A DNA stretch of 64,000 bases. It comes from Zymoseptoria tritici IPO323 (Eukaryota; Ascomycota; Dothideomycetes; Mycosphaerellales; Mycosphaerellaceae). The DNA lies in the NCBI RefSeq assembly GCF_000219625.1, contig NC_018218.1, positions 4,588,001 through 4,652,000 of the forward strand, written 5' to 3'. Every line of letters starts with the position of its first letter. Position 1 is the first letter of the stretch. Below, one piece after another: positions 23,495 to 34,120 of this stretch. The position numbers were made by a program, and so were the translations under genes. The notes beneath the pieces are model-generated. The model had not been told where the DNA came from, made no database searches, and worked only from the letters and a program-made list of their open reading frames with translations.

Positions 23495-23509
23495 CGGATC
23501 TCGGGGGTG
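23495..23509 (+). other. polypurine tract before 3' LTR
   Basis: CGGATCTCGGGGGTG abuts the 3' LTR and is the expected site for plus-strand DNA priming. The G5 run matches the two internal copies near 21.1 kb. Confidence 0.6.
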
Positions 23510-23747
23510 TATCGATCTGTTAGCGTTAATTTATAAAACAGGGTAAGACTAGGGATATTAACTCTAATAGCCTAATTACGTAGTTAGTGTCCTATATAAT
23601 ATTATAGGATATTAGCGATAAGACCCTAACCCCTTTTGGGTATTTGGAATCACGGCGTCTATATAGTCTTTAGGTCGATAACCTCAAGAAACACATAGTT
23701 TTTCTTAATCTTGAAGTTCACCCCTGCATTGCACTACTCAATTGACA
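23510..23747 (+). repeat. 3' LTR
   Basis: A 238-bp partner of the 5' LTR, beginning TATCGATCTG (the terminal TG has become TA) and ending TTGACA. At the 14 differences it is mutated in the first 105 bases and unmutated from base 129 on, the mirror image of the 5' copy. Confidence 0.93.
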
Positions 23748-23752
23748 CCATG
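23748..23752 (+). repeat. target-site duplication CCATG (right)
   Basis: Identical to 15947-15951 on the other side of the element. Confidence 0.88.
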
Positions 23753-24497
23753 CTTCACCGACATTCTTGTGGCGGAGGCATGAATCCTGTCCAAAGCCCA
23801 GAGCCGCCCGCGCGATCGCTACCGACTCATGTAAGCATCAACGAAGAAGACGTCGAGAGCGCGCGTTGCAGTTGCAGAGAATGGCGCTCTCTCGGGCCCG
23901 ACGTCGCGATTTCTGTCCCATCGGGACAATGGGCATTGTGGACAGGGCATAGTGTCGATTGTGTCCTGATCAGCTGCTCGCTGCGTACCCTTTGTGTGTG
24001 CTTTCATTGGTCAGCCAGCCCATCGCGCTAGGGCGCGTCTGAAGAAATTCAACAGTTAAAAGCTTCCAAGCTCACACCGACTCGACCGACTGACGAGTTC
24101 CTCCATAATTGCGTCCGCCAAATGTCCGCTGTCCGATCTCCCGCGTGTGAGAAAGAGAGCGAGCAGAAATTCATGCCGCCATGCTCCTACTGCGACGCGG
24201 CCGCGATACCTCATCTTACCAAGCTGCGAAGATATCCCTCAGCTACACGTAAAGGAGCGAGAAGCTCTACCCTCAGCAATGTTCGCTTTCAGAGCACTTG
24301 TAGGCGGACTACACATGGATGCACACTGCCCTGACCTGTCTTATTGCAGAGATGTTCATTTGGACATTGCTAAGACTGTGGCAGAGCTACTTGCTACTCT
24401 GATCATCACTGCCTTGCTCTGACGTTTTAGTCTTGTCTGCAGTAGGCGTCCACACATACTAATGAAATCATACTACTGAAGTCACACCTTTGATAGC
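23753..24497. other. gap between copia element and phospholipase pseudogene
   Basis: 745 bp of ordinary composition with plentiful CpA and TpG, so mutation has not leaked beyond the LTR. I see no supported gene. Confidence 0.45.
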
Positions 24498-26503
24498 ATG
24501 TCAGTCCACCAATGTGATACCGAGACGGCCGCACAGAGGATCTACGAGGAGCAGTTGCACACCTCCGGACATCTGGACGATTCGATGGACGAATGTAGCG
24601 ACCGAATGGACAAGACAAGCAGCTCCTCTATAACCCAGAAGAAGGGCTATGCCAAGACGAGGATGTCCACTTTCTGCCACAAGTTCGTCAAGCCAGCGTT
24701 TCCGGAAGCCATCACAGACATCAAGATATTGCATGGCATGACAGCGCTCGAGAGGCGCGTCAAGAATGAGATCAACGATGCAGGCCTCTGCCCTGAAGTC
24801 GCCAAGATGGCGCAGGTTCGGCGTGGTCTGGAGCTCTGTCCTGAGGAGCGTGCATTCCTTGTGAAGCGAAAGCAGCATGTTCGAGACCATTTTGCGAAAT
24901 ATCTTGGACTCAATCCGCAAGAAGTACATCCAGACGATGTACCAAGAATCTCGTTTGGTGGCAGCGGTGGAGGCTTCCGAGCCATGATAGGTGTGCTGAG
25001 CTATGCAGACGAGATGAAAGCAGCCGGGCCGTTGGATTGCCTGACCTATGTTTACCTTAGGGTGTGTCCGGATCGTGTTGGTCTGTGGCTGCTTACTACA
25101 CTTTCGGAAAGGCGAGTATGCACGCTGTCATCGATCATTGCAAGAAGCGCTTAAGTCCATATTCATCCTCTGTCTGGAGACGCCATACGAACGATTTTGA
25201 GCTCGCCAGGAGGAGCAAAGACCACGCTTGGCCCACTTGTACAGAAGGCACACAGTGGTCTGCAAACCGTGGCGATGGACCTTTATTCAGTGTTCACAAC
25301 AGGATGGATCTTCTTCCAGGACGACCCAGCTACACATCCAGGTGGTTCTGCTCATAATGAAGTTGCTGGATTTCAGACCTCCTGGCACAAGTTCTCTTCT
25401 GCGAGAGAGTGCGTTGACAATGGCAAAGAGCCACTTCCAATCATAACAGCCATTAGACACGAGCGGCCTTAACGTGTTTGGATCGACAAGGAGAACCCAT
25501 TCAAGGAGTCTGTCCATTCATCTCCGGAGCACTCCGACGCACCCGAGGCATGGTTCCAGTGGTTCGAGTTCACACCTTACGAGGTAGGATGCGATGAGAT
25601 ACAGGCTTGGTTCCGACCTGGGCTTTCGGCAGACCTTTCGAGCATGGTAGATCTACCATGCAACTCCCGGAGCAGTCACTCGCGCTCCTTCTCGGCCTAG
25701 CGACGAATGCACCAGCCGGTCCGCGGACTTCTTACATCTTTACCATCAGCCGCAATCTGCCAGTGGGCTTTCTCGGGAGTTCAGTCCACACGCTCGCTCA
25801 CGGACTTACTAGACTCTGGGGTAAAGAAGGTACCGAAGAGTTCCAGAACCACCACCCGCTCCACGCTTGTAACGAGCACAATTTCATGTACCACTACACG
25901 CCCGTCAAACCCGACGCGCACCGTGCTCCGGGTCTGGAGAACTCTCCGCGAATCCACCTTATCGACTCCGGCATGGACAATAATTGCCCAACCGTGGTCC
26001 TTCTCCATCCACAACGCAAATGCGATGTCATGATCAACATGGACGCTTCCTCAGACGTGCAGAAAGACACTTTTCGAGAACGTGTGGACCAGATCAAGGC
26101 GAGGCTTGACATTTACGAAACGCCACGACATGTCTCCAGGCGATGATCCAAAAGATCCTGACCGCTTCAAGGGAGTCTACGGACAAATATACGACGGCGT
26201 ACCGTTTCCACGCCCAGCTACGGTAGTAGACTCGTACGGTCGCACTGTGACGAATCCTCCAGCACCTGTCTTCGAACAGGAATGTACGATGGTATACATG
26301 CCTATGCTACCGAACGAGAGGGCAGTCAAGAACTTTGATCCGTCAACGGCAAAGTTCTCGGTTAACCTCGTCTGGACGCCGGAGCAGGTGGAGATGCTGT
26401 CAAGGTATGTAAGGCGAATTTCAGAGATGCTGAGAGCATGATCAAGCAGGTGTTGCATGAGGCGTGGATGAGGAAGAAGGCAAGAAGTGAGGGAGGTTTG
26501 TAG
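24498..26503 (+). pseudogene. cytosolic phospholipase A2-like (PLA2c) pseudogene
   Basis: A lysophospholipase/PLA2c catalytic domain can be followed through all three plus-strand frames. It begins MSVHQCDTET, reaches the oxyanion motif FGGSGGGFRAMIG (about 24950), then the nucleophile motif GVSGSCW (25061), and later the Asp motif LIDSGMDNN (about 25965). Frame changes occur near 25055, 25160, 25608, 26100 and 26404, and a TAA interrupts at 25470-25472. None has room or signals for an intron (the apparent gaps are 0-20 nt). The C-terminus ends at TAG 26501-26503. Intact relatives hydrolyse the sn-2 ester of phospholipids. Other large genes here are intact, so assembly error is unlikely to explain five shifts in one gene. 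Confidence 0.82.
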
Positions 26504-26605
26504 TCGTGAGCCTCCGTATTGTAGCAGTCTACGATCTAGATATCTATATCAAACGCCTTCCAAACCAACTTGTGTGTCAGCACAGCCTTCGTTGGCCAAT
26601 GCGAA

Positions 26606-27457
26606 TCATCGGACCAACGCGTCCCTGATCTCAACTTCCACTTTCCCAGTCTTCGCATCGACCTTGGCCGCACTTACACTCTCGAGATCCCTCACAATCC
26701 AGTCCGCGCCTGCCTCCTTTAACTGCTCCACAGTATGCGTCGTCGCCAGACCCAGAACTTTAAAACCAGCCGCCTTCCCCGCCATGACTCCCGCCGGTGC
26801 ATCCTCCAGCACCAAAATCTCCTCTCCCTCACTCAACGTTCCGAATCCCAGTCTCTCCGCTCCGAGTCGATAACAAGCCGGATCTGGCTTGCCCAATGCG
26901 ACTTCCTCCGCCGTGACCATCACCTTTGGACGAGACAATTTCATTACGTCGAGCCAGCCGGAGACAAGAGGTTGCGTGCCGCTTGTGACGATCGCCCATG
27001 GCGCTTTCAGGGACTCAAGACGAGCGAGTAGACTGCGACTTCCAGGTATCTCGACTGCTGAAGAACCCCATTTCTGAGGGATGAGGCCTTCGGCTTGGCA
27101 GACATCTTGAGTCGACGTTAGCTTGATATGTATGAATGAACGAGAAGCAACGCTCACAATCCCAGGTCGCCTTCTCCGGTGCCAGTAGTCTCAGCACATC
27201 GATACTCCTCCTTCCGTGACTCGTCTTCAGTATCTCGTTGCCGTCGACGCCGATCTCTTCGCCGAGTTGATGCCAGTGTTTGATGATGGCGTCTGTGCTG
27301 TCGATTATCGTGCCATCCATATCGAAAAGCTACATATGACGAGCGTCAGTTATCTCGTTCGGTGTCTCCATTCGTCGGCACACTGAGGACTAACCAGAGC
27401 GGAGAACTCGTGCGTTTCAGCAGGCGCGGAGAAGTCGTTGTCTTCATGATGCGGCAT
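26606..27457 (-). CDS. HAD-superfamily sugar/glycerol phosphatase
   Basis: The exons are 27457-27395, 27329-27158 and 27105-26606, giving 244 residues. HAD motifs are all present: motif I LFDMDGT (first Asp is the nucleophile, about residue 25), motif II VTSGT, motif III KPDP and motif IV LEDAPAGV. The helical cap between motifs I and II and the overall length match the DL-glycerol-3-phosphatase / 2-deoxyglucose-6-phosphatase group (yeast GPP1/DOG1). The enzyme is expected to be cytosolic and magnesium-dependent. The substrate cannot be fixed from the sequence. The first intron has donor GTTAGT and branch AACTGAC. Confidence 0.88.
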
Positions 27458-28776
27458 GACGGATGCTCGTTCGTCTTTCGACTCTGCGTCGTATAGAAGC
27501 ACTCGTGGAAGTGCTCAATCTCTGTTGCGAGTACCCGCGGGTTGCAGTGGGTTGTTCTCTTCCTGACACTAGACTTGCTCTTCGTGGTCAATGTTGCTTG
27601 CTTGCTTGGTGACGATCGATGCACAGTCAATGATCCAAAGTCAGTGTGTATGAAAAGCGAGGTGACTCCACAAGTCGTCCACACCGACCCTGCTGTCGTC
27701 GGCAACTCGCGGCCACGGAAGCGGCAAGTCTAGACTGAGACGTATCCGCTAGAAGGTAAAGAATTTCTGCGGAACAGGTCGGAACGTCCCAATCGAGTTA
27801 ATGCAACCGCCTTGGCAATTCCGACCTCACCTCAATCAACAACTCATTCAGGACGAACCGGATGGGACAACATTGGAGAAATTGACGAGTTGCGCGATGG
27901 TGGGGTATTCTCTTTGCTCAAATTGCTCCGATCGCTATGCATCGAGTAGAAGAAAGCGATCAGTGGCAGAGACGTTCTATTTTCACAAACCCTTTCTTGC
28001 GAAGCAATGGGCAGCGACAAATGCAAGCAGGCGAGACGGCGTGGGCGGACGAGTCTTGCTAAGCCCATGAGCAGTCGCGTGACGCCATCCGTCCCACATC
28101 AATCTTTCGCCCCGAAGTCGTTCTGCCTACCATGATCGTGCATATTTCCGTAACCATAAAACATGCAAGCGAGCGAGCCTTCCATATCTTCCTCCTTGCT
28201 GCTTCACTCTGCCTTGGAAGGCCTCATACTCGACAATCACAGAAGCGTAGAAGAAACGGCAATAGCCGTGATTTCAATCGTCCGGCTCCATAAACGCCTA
28301 TCCCAGCAATCCCACTCGCTCGCTCCAGAATGTATGCGTGAACGCCACACAAGAAGTCGATCAGGGAAAAAAAGTTTGTGCCTTATAATCATGCTTTTGT
28401 CCGTTGTTGTTGAAGTGCGTCGATCCGATGGAGGAAAAGAATCGCAAAAAGAAAAATGGCCGTGAGAGACCATGGGGTTTTCATGCACCCGCTGAAAGAG
28501 CATATCCGAGGACGTTGGTGGCAGCGCCTGTGGGCATTTATTGGGGCTGCTGTGACCGCGGACTTGAGAGAAGCGTCGTGACGTGGATTTTGTGTCGTGC
28601 ATTGCAGACAATGTGTAATGAGGGACGAAGTCCTTGATGATGCGATGCTGTTCGCCGCTACTAGCCAGATCGCGGCGAGCAGCATTCGCGCCGAGAGACG
28701 AATGTATGTCGAGTACGGTTTTAAGGGGTAGTTGAGGATGGTTTCGCAGACAGACGTCGCCGAAGGGGCAAAGCAT
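27458..28776. other. intergenic region between HAD phosphatase and La-motif gene
   Basis: 1.3 kb comprising the phosphatase promoter and the La-motif gene's 3' UTR. Several open frames up to 179 codons are visible on the minus strand, but they lack recognisable motifs and look like chance frames. Confidence 0.45.
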
Positions 28777-31700
28777 CTACGACTCCAAGCTAGCCTTGAA
28801 TGGCTCGTCGACCACATCGGTAAGCTTCTTGCGATTCTTGAGGTTCAGCGCCCCATTGCGCCATGCCTGACGAAGCTGCTTGTGCGCAAGACCCTGCAAC
28901 ATGGGCGGATCGCTCTTGACCAGCTTCACGTAGTCCTTGACAATGTGGTCACGGATCACGCTGCTGCTGGCCAACGCTTTGGAGTAGAACTGCACCAAGG
29001 ACTCCAGTCCATTCGCGCTGTGGCGCTCCTGCGCATCGTTGTTGGCAAAGTACTTGAACTCGTTGTACATCTTATTGTTGAAGTTGCGGATGAGGAAGTG
29101 CGACCAGAACTGGTACAGCACGTTGAGGTCGTAGGGACATGTACCGGTGGCTGCCTGTTCGCGTTGGTCCAGAGCCTTGACTCGCAGCTGCATGTACGGC
29201 TCGGGAAGGGAGTCTTGTGGGAGTGACTCTTGAGGAAACTCTTTATCCTTGACCCAAAGAAGAATGAGTTCGGACGCAGACTTGCCCTTTTCAGGTGATT
29301 GAACGACACTGGGGCTAGCCTGACGAGAAGTGACTGCTTGCGCGCTGTTACCGTTGGCGATCGCCTCTCCATTGGCCACGGGTCCCGCGTTCTCACCATC
29401 GGCCTTCTCTTTGTCGAGCTCAGCGTAGATGCTGCGGGTGTCGATTGATCCGTTGGAAAACGTCCGAGATGCGGCCGTGTGATGCGGCGGTGTGCGGGAG
29501 GTACCCACCTTCACGACAACAGTGAGACTGCTGATCTGCTCATCTGGGAATTGATCTGGCTCGATCTCAGTGCCTTCAGCGAGCGACTGGTGGTCCGAGG
29601 ACAAGCCGTTTTCGCGAATTGGCGATTTGGTGGTGCGCCCACGGTTCTCCTCGCCATTCGGCAGACTGGAGTAGCCTGCATCGAGGAGGGGTCCCATCGG
29701 CGCGAATTGGGTGACGCCGCCGTTCATGGCGAAACCGGAATCGTGCGACCTACGACCGTTGGCGGGTGGCGGCGAGTTGAAAGGGATAGGGTTGCCAGGC
29801 CAGTATTGCAGTTTTGGTAACTCTGGTCGATGGAGATTTTGAGCGCCTTCGTTCTGCGCACCTTCCTCACGCTGATCCATCGGCAGAACGAACTGCTCCC
29901 AGCCTTCTCGTCGTCGAAGGCGATCCTTGCCATCATCGCCCACGCGAATCTCGATGACGTCTGCCTTCAGACAGACGGTTTTGATGAGATCCTTGTCCGT
30001 GGTGAGCTGCTTCATACGGTTGAAGCTGGCAATGACGTCGAGGAAGACGAAGCCTTGAGAATCCATGTTCTTGCGGAGGAACATATCTTTCAGAAGATTG
30101 TCCAGAGAGAAGTAGTATTCCAGCTGGTTGCTGACCATGTCCCACAGGTACTGCTGGTCGATCATGGGATTGTAGGGCATAGGATGCATCGGCATGCCGT
30201 TGGGGTACTCGTACATGCCCGGATGGTAGTAGCCTGGAGCTGGTGGCAGCTGTGGTGGGGAGCCATATGGGCGGCCATAGACATGATCCATGGGAATGGA
30301 TTGAGAGCGCGGGCCGTTGCCGCGCCACCCTCCGCGCCCTTGAGTTGGTGTAGGATATCCAAATGCGTGACCGCCGCGAGGAGATTGGAACGCAGAAGGT
30401 GATTGTGGTACTCCGAACGGACCGGCGGCAAAGTCGACATGTCCATTAGTAAACGCCCCATTGGCTTGGTGCCCGTTAGCGAACTCCCGGGAGCCACCAC
30501 GTCCACGACCTCCGCGGTTGCCTTTGCCACGCGTACTCGTCCATTCCTTTCCAGTGAAATTAGGATCAAACGTGCGCGCCTCTTTGGCATGCTTCTTGCT
30601 GAAACCTTCGCGAAGCGTCTCTGGGTTATCGCGAGCTTCCTCTGCTTGACCGATGTGCGCAGGCTGGCGAGGAATGGGTGCAGGCTTGACGTCCTGTCCA
30701 GCATTGTCGACCTTGGCATTTGATTTGTTGCTTGCGAATTCTGTAGAGCCGACGGCAGTGTGACTGTCGCCGATCTTGTGTGGCGGCTGGCCATCGTTCG
30801 AGATCTGTCGTCCTTCGCGAGTCTCTGTGGTAATGGATGGCTTTTCAGAAGGGGTTGTGTTCTCACCATCGGTAGCATTGGAGCGGACTTGCTGAGCGCC
30901 CGATGCGTTTTCGCCTTCACTAGGGCTAGCGCCGTTTCTTCCAGTCGACCTCTCGCTGCCCTTGACGCCGCTCGGTGTGCCACGGAGACCGCCGCGTCCT
31001 CTACCTGTTGTGCTGCCACGGCCACCTCGTTCACCACCCGAGCCACGCGGCCGGTTCATCTCTTCAGTCTCCCACACAATTGTGGGTGTGACTGGCAATG
31101 GTGTCCACTTCGTCTTGTCGCGCGCCTTGCCTGCGGCAGTGGAGTCTGCATCGCCAGCATCCTCAGCGTCTTTCTCTGCTACTTTGCGGTCTTGCTCTTG
31201 GACAGTGTCGGGAGTCGGCCATGATGTTTCGTCCTTTACGGAGGGAGGTGCAGCAGCCGACAAGTTCGGCATGCTTTGCGCTTCTCGTTGTGCCGGGCGG
31301 GCAGGACCAGTCCCATTCTGCTCGGTTCGCACATCTTCTGTACTTGGTCTTGAGTTTTGACGTGCGTCTTTGCGGACGTCGGTTGTGCGCTTCGCTTGTG
31401 TCGTGGCCGGCTTCTTCGATTCGGCGTGTGACTCGGTCTCACGAGACACGTCCGCAACAGAGCTAGCCTTCTTTCTTGGCTCTGTCCTCGCTCGCACGTT
31501 CTCCTTGTTATTGGATGAGGCCTGCGTCGTTGCGACAGCCCTTGGCGTGAGAGGGACAGCAACGGGCCTCGATTTAGCTTCCTCAGCACGCTTCGCCCAG
31601 AAGTTCACAGCTGGTGGAGGAGCTTCAGTCAGGACAACGGGCTTGGGTGGAGGTTGCGGCAGTGCGGGCTCCTTTGGCTCTCTCGGCTCCTTCTTGCCCC

Positions 31701-32286
31701 GCTTGCCAGATCGCTCGTGACCAGATGAAGCTTTGGTTGGCGATGCCGCCGGCTCGGTGGTCTGACGCTCCTTTCGCTCAGCAATCCACGCTGGCTCAGA
31801 ATTTTGCGACTTCGTTTCCCATGTGGTCTCGGAGGATGAGGTGCCGTTCGACGTGCCGTTTGGCATAGAGGACGAGTCGTCGGTGTTGGTGGTACTCGAG
31901 GTGGCAGCAAGATCGGGTGATGATACGGCGGATGATGTATTTTGGGGTATGCTTTCGGCTTTGGTGCGCTCCACGGCGATGTCCTTCGCTGGTGCTACAT
32001 TGACTTGCTCTTCAGGCTCTTTTCTCGAATCCTCCGTCTTCTCGGTCTTTTCCGTAATCTCCGTCTTCTCCGACTTCTCACTCTTCTCACTCTTCTCTCC
32101 ACTCACAGCCTCGACATCATCTGCCCAGCTAGTGTTGGGAGCCAGCTCGGAGAATGTGCCAGTCGCGGGCGTCGCAGTGCCCGAAGTCACCTTGCTGGAA
32201 GGAGTCTGAGATGGAGTAGTGGATGCCCGGCCTTTTGCAGCCTGCGCGTAAGAAAAGCCGCTGGGGCTTGGATTTGATGCAGCCAT
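28777..32286 (-). CDS. La-motif RNA-binding protein (LARP1/Sro9-like)
   Basis: A single uninterrupted frame of 1169 residues. The La motif lies at about residues 705-800 (YLWDMVSNQLEYYFSLDNLL, then FVFLDVIASFNRMKQLT). The preceding 700 residues are disordered: a Lys/Glu/Thr repeat (SEKSEKSEKTE, near residues 62-84), Arg/Gly-rich RGG-like patches (GGERGGRGS, about residue 415; GGRGRGGSR, about 590) and Ser/Pro stretches. C-terminal to the La motif is a helical region, but no DM15 repeats that I can be sure of. Yeast relatives Sro9/Slf1 bind mRNA and polysomes and promote translation; LARP1 acts at 5' TOP mRNAs. This assignment rests on the La motif and the domain order. Confidence 0.88.
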   Translation of the reverse strand: MAASNPSPSGFSYAQAAKGRASTTPSQTPSSKVTSGTATPATGTFSELAPNTSWADDVEAVSGEKSEKSEKSEKTEITEKTEKTEDSRKEPEEQVNVAPAKDIAVERTKAESIPQNTSSAVSSPDLAATSSTTNTDDSSSMPNGTSNGTSSSETTWETKSQNSEPAWIAERKERQTTEPAASPTKASSGHERSGKRGKKEPREPKEPALPQPPPKPVVLTEAPPPAVNFWAKRAEEAKSRPVAVPLTPRAVATTQASSNNKENVRARTEPRKKASSVADVSRETESHAESKKPATTQAKRTTDVRKDARQNSRPSTEDVRTEQNGTGPARPAQREAQSMPNLSAAAPPSVKDETSWPTPDTVQEQDRKVAEKDAEDAGDADSTAAGKARDKTKWTPLPVTPTIVWETEEMNRPRGSGGERGGRGSTTGRGRGGLRGTPSGVKGSERSTGRNGASPSEGENASGAQQVRSNATDGENTTPSEKPSITTETREGRQISNDGQPPHKIGDSHTAVGSTEFASNKSNAKVDNAGQDVKPAPIPRQPAHIGQAEEARDNPETLREGFSKKHAKEARTFDPNFTGKEWTSTRGKGNRGGRGRGGSREFANGHQANGAFTNGHVDFAAGPFGVPQSPSAFQSPRGGHAFGYPTPTQGRGGWRGNGPRSQSIPMDHVYGRPYGSPPQLPPAPGYYHPGMYEYPNGMPMHPMPYNPMIDQQYLWDMVSNQLEYYFSLDNLLKDMFLRKNMDSQGFVFLDVIASFNRMKQLTTDKDLIKTVCLKADVIEIRVGDDGKDRLRRREGWEQFVLPMDQREEGAQNEGAQNLHRPELPKLQYWPGNPIPFNSPPPANGRRSHDSGFAMNGGVTQFAPMGPLLDAGYSSLPNGEENRGRTTKSPIRENGLSSDHQSLAEGTEIEPDQFPDEQISSLTVVVKVGTSRTPPHHTAASRTFSNGSIDTRSIYAELDKEKADGENAGPVANGEAIANGNSAQAVTSRQASPSVVQSPEKGKSASELILLWVKDKEFPQESLPQDSLPEPYMQLRVKALDQREQAATGTCPYDLNVLYQFWSHFLIRNFNNKMYNEFKYFANNDAQERHSANGLESLVQFYSKALASSSVIRDHIVKDYVKLVKSDPPMLQGLAHKQLRQAWRNGALNLKNRKKLTDVVDEPFKASLES

Positions 32287-33940
32287 TGCGATTTAGCAAC
32301 GCTGAGTTAGTGTCAGGATGAGAGGGACTCTCGCTATCTCGTCACCCGCGCTCGGGTTGCCCGGTCGGGCGTGTTCCAAAAATTGTCCAGCAGGACACTG
32401 CTGCTCTCCTCCCAATCTACACGCTTCCGCACCCCACCACACACTTTCGTCTTACCAAAGCTTTTTGTTCCGGAATTCCGCGAGGAATGTAGCTGGACGG
32501 ATGTCGAGAGTCGTGAGGGCGTCTGGCACCAGTGGGTGCGGCGGAAGTTCGCGCGGTGATGATCGGATGAAGCTTGACTTGAGCTGGAAGCTCGCGCGCG
32601 TCTGTAAGAAGCAGAGTGGGTTAGCAAATAAAGCAGCCAAGCGAAAGTCTTTGGATCTCGTCGACAGTAGCTTGAAGCTATATGCACGGCGGATTCGATG
32701 GTTGGTGGCAGGGCATACCAAACAAAATCGGGTGGTACGCTCGAGTCCGCAGAAAAGACTGTGATCGTGAAAACGGATGCTGCGAATATGGGATGTCCGA
32801 GTCGTAGGCGGAACCGACAACGGCGGATCGAATGGCGAGGTCGAATTTAGTCCGAAACCGTGCGGCAACGAATGGATGTTGTGCGGGAGTAGGCGGCGGA
32901 GAGAGGACGTCGGTGGAGGGAGGTGTGTCGTGCGTAGTGGTCGAGGTGTGTCGAGAGAAAGAAACTTGAACAAGCCGCGGGTGTGTGAAATTACTTCCCG
33001 CACTTCACCGGAACGCAGGTAATAAGGCCGGACAACAGCCAGACGAGCGAGGACGAGAAATGCAAGACGACCAGGCCGAGGAGAAATGCCACGACAGAAA
33101 TTGCAACAACGCTTCTTCGAACAAGCACCAAAACAATTTCGTGCGTTGTGCGTTTCCTGCAGCGTTGAAGTGATGAAGTGGAGTCGTGTGAGCGAGAAAT
33201 CTCTACTGCTAGAACTAAACGGCCGAAGAAGCTCTCCATCCGATCAACGCTAGTTGACCTTTCCACCTTTTCCTCACATGCTGGCCGGTCCATCCAAGTT
33301 GTTCCGGCTTGGAAACCATGGATCTCCTTGGATCCTCCCTCCTCTTTTGCTCGATCAAGACACCCACTGGGCCACTGCGCTCAGGATCGGGACCAATTCG
33401 GTATATGCTTTTGAGACCTGGATGGCCATGCAACGCGCAGTGATGGGAAAGAGGGGGCGTGAAACCGCCGATATCATCGGGCTGTCAAATGTCCAATGTC
33501 TTTGATGCCCTCGCTCACGAGACAAGCTAGTTCTGCCTAAGCATGGCCTCCTCATCGACTGCATAACCTCAGACATGCATGTGAGAAGAGGGTGACATGC
33601 AGATACGAGGTCTGGTGACATTTCAGGCAAAAGTCCAGAGCTTTGCAACCGCCAGTCGTGGTCTGAGTCATTTAATCAATCGATCGCTCGCTTATTACCT
33701 GTCAAACCATGTCGGTCAGCACAGAGGTCGCTCATTTCACGGATTATTGAGTGTCCCAGCTGCACAGGGTTTGACGAGCACTCTATTTCAAGTCATCTTT
33801 TACCCAGGCTTGAAGTTGCCAGGGTCATGGCAATACGAAAAGTCAGACGATCGGGCATCCTGGAAAGCCACGCTTCTTAGATGGCAAGACCTGGATTGTT
33901 CGTTGAGTCGAATCGAGCAGTTTATCTGCACGGCTGTGAA
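32287..33940. other. gene-poor stretch upstream of the La-motif gene
   Basis: 1.65 kb, partly a long leader and promoter for the La-motif gene. A 183-codon minus frame at 32452-33003 has no recognisable motif and skewed, leader-like composition. I call no gene. Confidence 0.4.
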
Positions 33941-34065
33941 GACGTGCTGCTAAGCTATCTGTAACGTTACGTCTCAGTAGACGTTCTGCCAAGTTGACTG
34001 TATGCCTACGACGACGTGCTGCAAAAATATCTATACATCTATTGACGTTCTGCTATGCCACCTGT
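33941..34065 (+). repeat. imperfect tandem duplication, about 72-bp period
   Basis: GACGTGCTGC ... GACGTTCTGC appears twice (33941-33991 and 34013-34056), with TATCT in between both times. The palindrome GTAACGTTAC lies at 33961-33970. The function is unknown. Confidence 0.45.
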
Positions 34066-34120
34066 TGAGCTGCTCAGTCCATCCCCGTCCCGCTACATTG
34101 TCGCACCTGCTGCGCTCTCC

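Larger units (their letters stand above)
15952..23747 (+). mobile_element. full-length Ty1/copia LTR retrotransposon, RIP-type mutated
   Basis: The 7796-bp element is bounded by two 238-bp LTRs and a CCATG duplication. The domain order gag, protease, integrase, reverse transcriptase, RNase H identifies the copia superfamily. All lie in one plus-strand frame (codons beginning at positions equal to 2 modulo 3), interrupted only by TAG and TAA; I saw no frameshift. The 5'-TGA/TGG and TCA/CCA trinucleotides are almost absent, while TGT, TGC, ACA, GCA and CpG remain. This is the footprint of CpA-to-TpA mutation on both strands (repeat-induced point mutation). A second long frame of unknown nature lies between RNase H and the 3' LTR. 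The element cannot code for functional proteins. Confidence 0.95.

Noticed and set aside
32452..33003. 183-codon minus-strand frame upstream of the La-motif gene
   Set aside because: Composition (Arg/Ser/Leu/His) is that of leader or intergenic sequence and no motif is visible.
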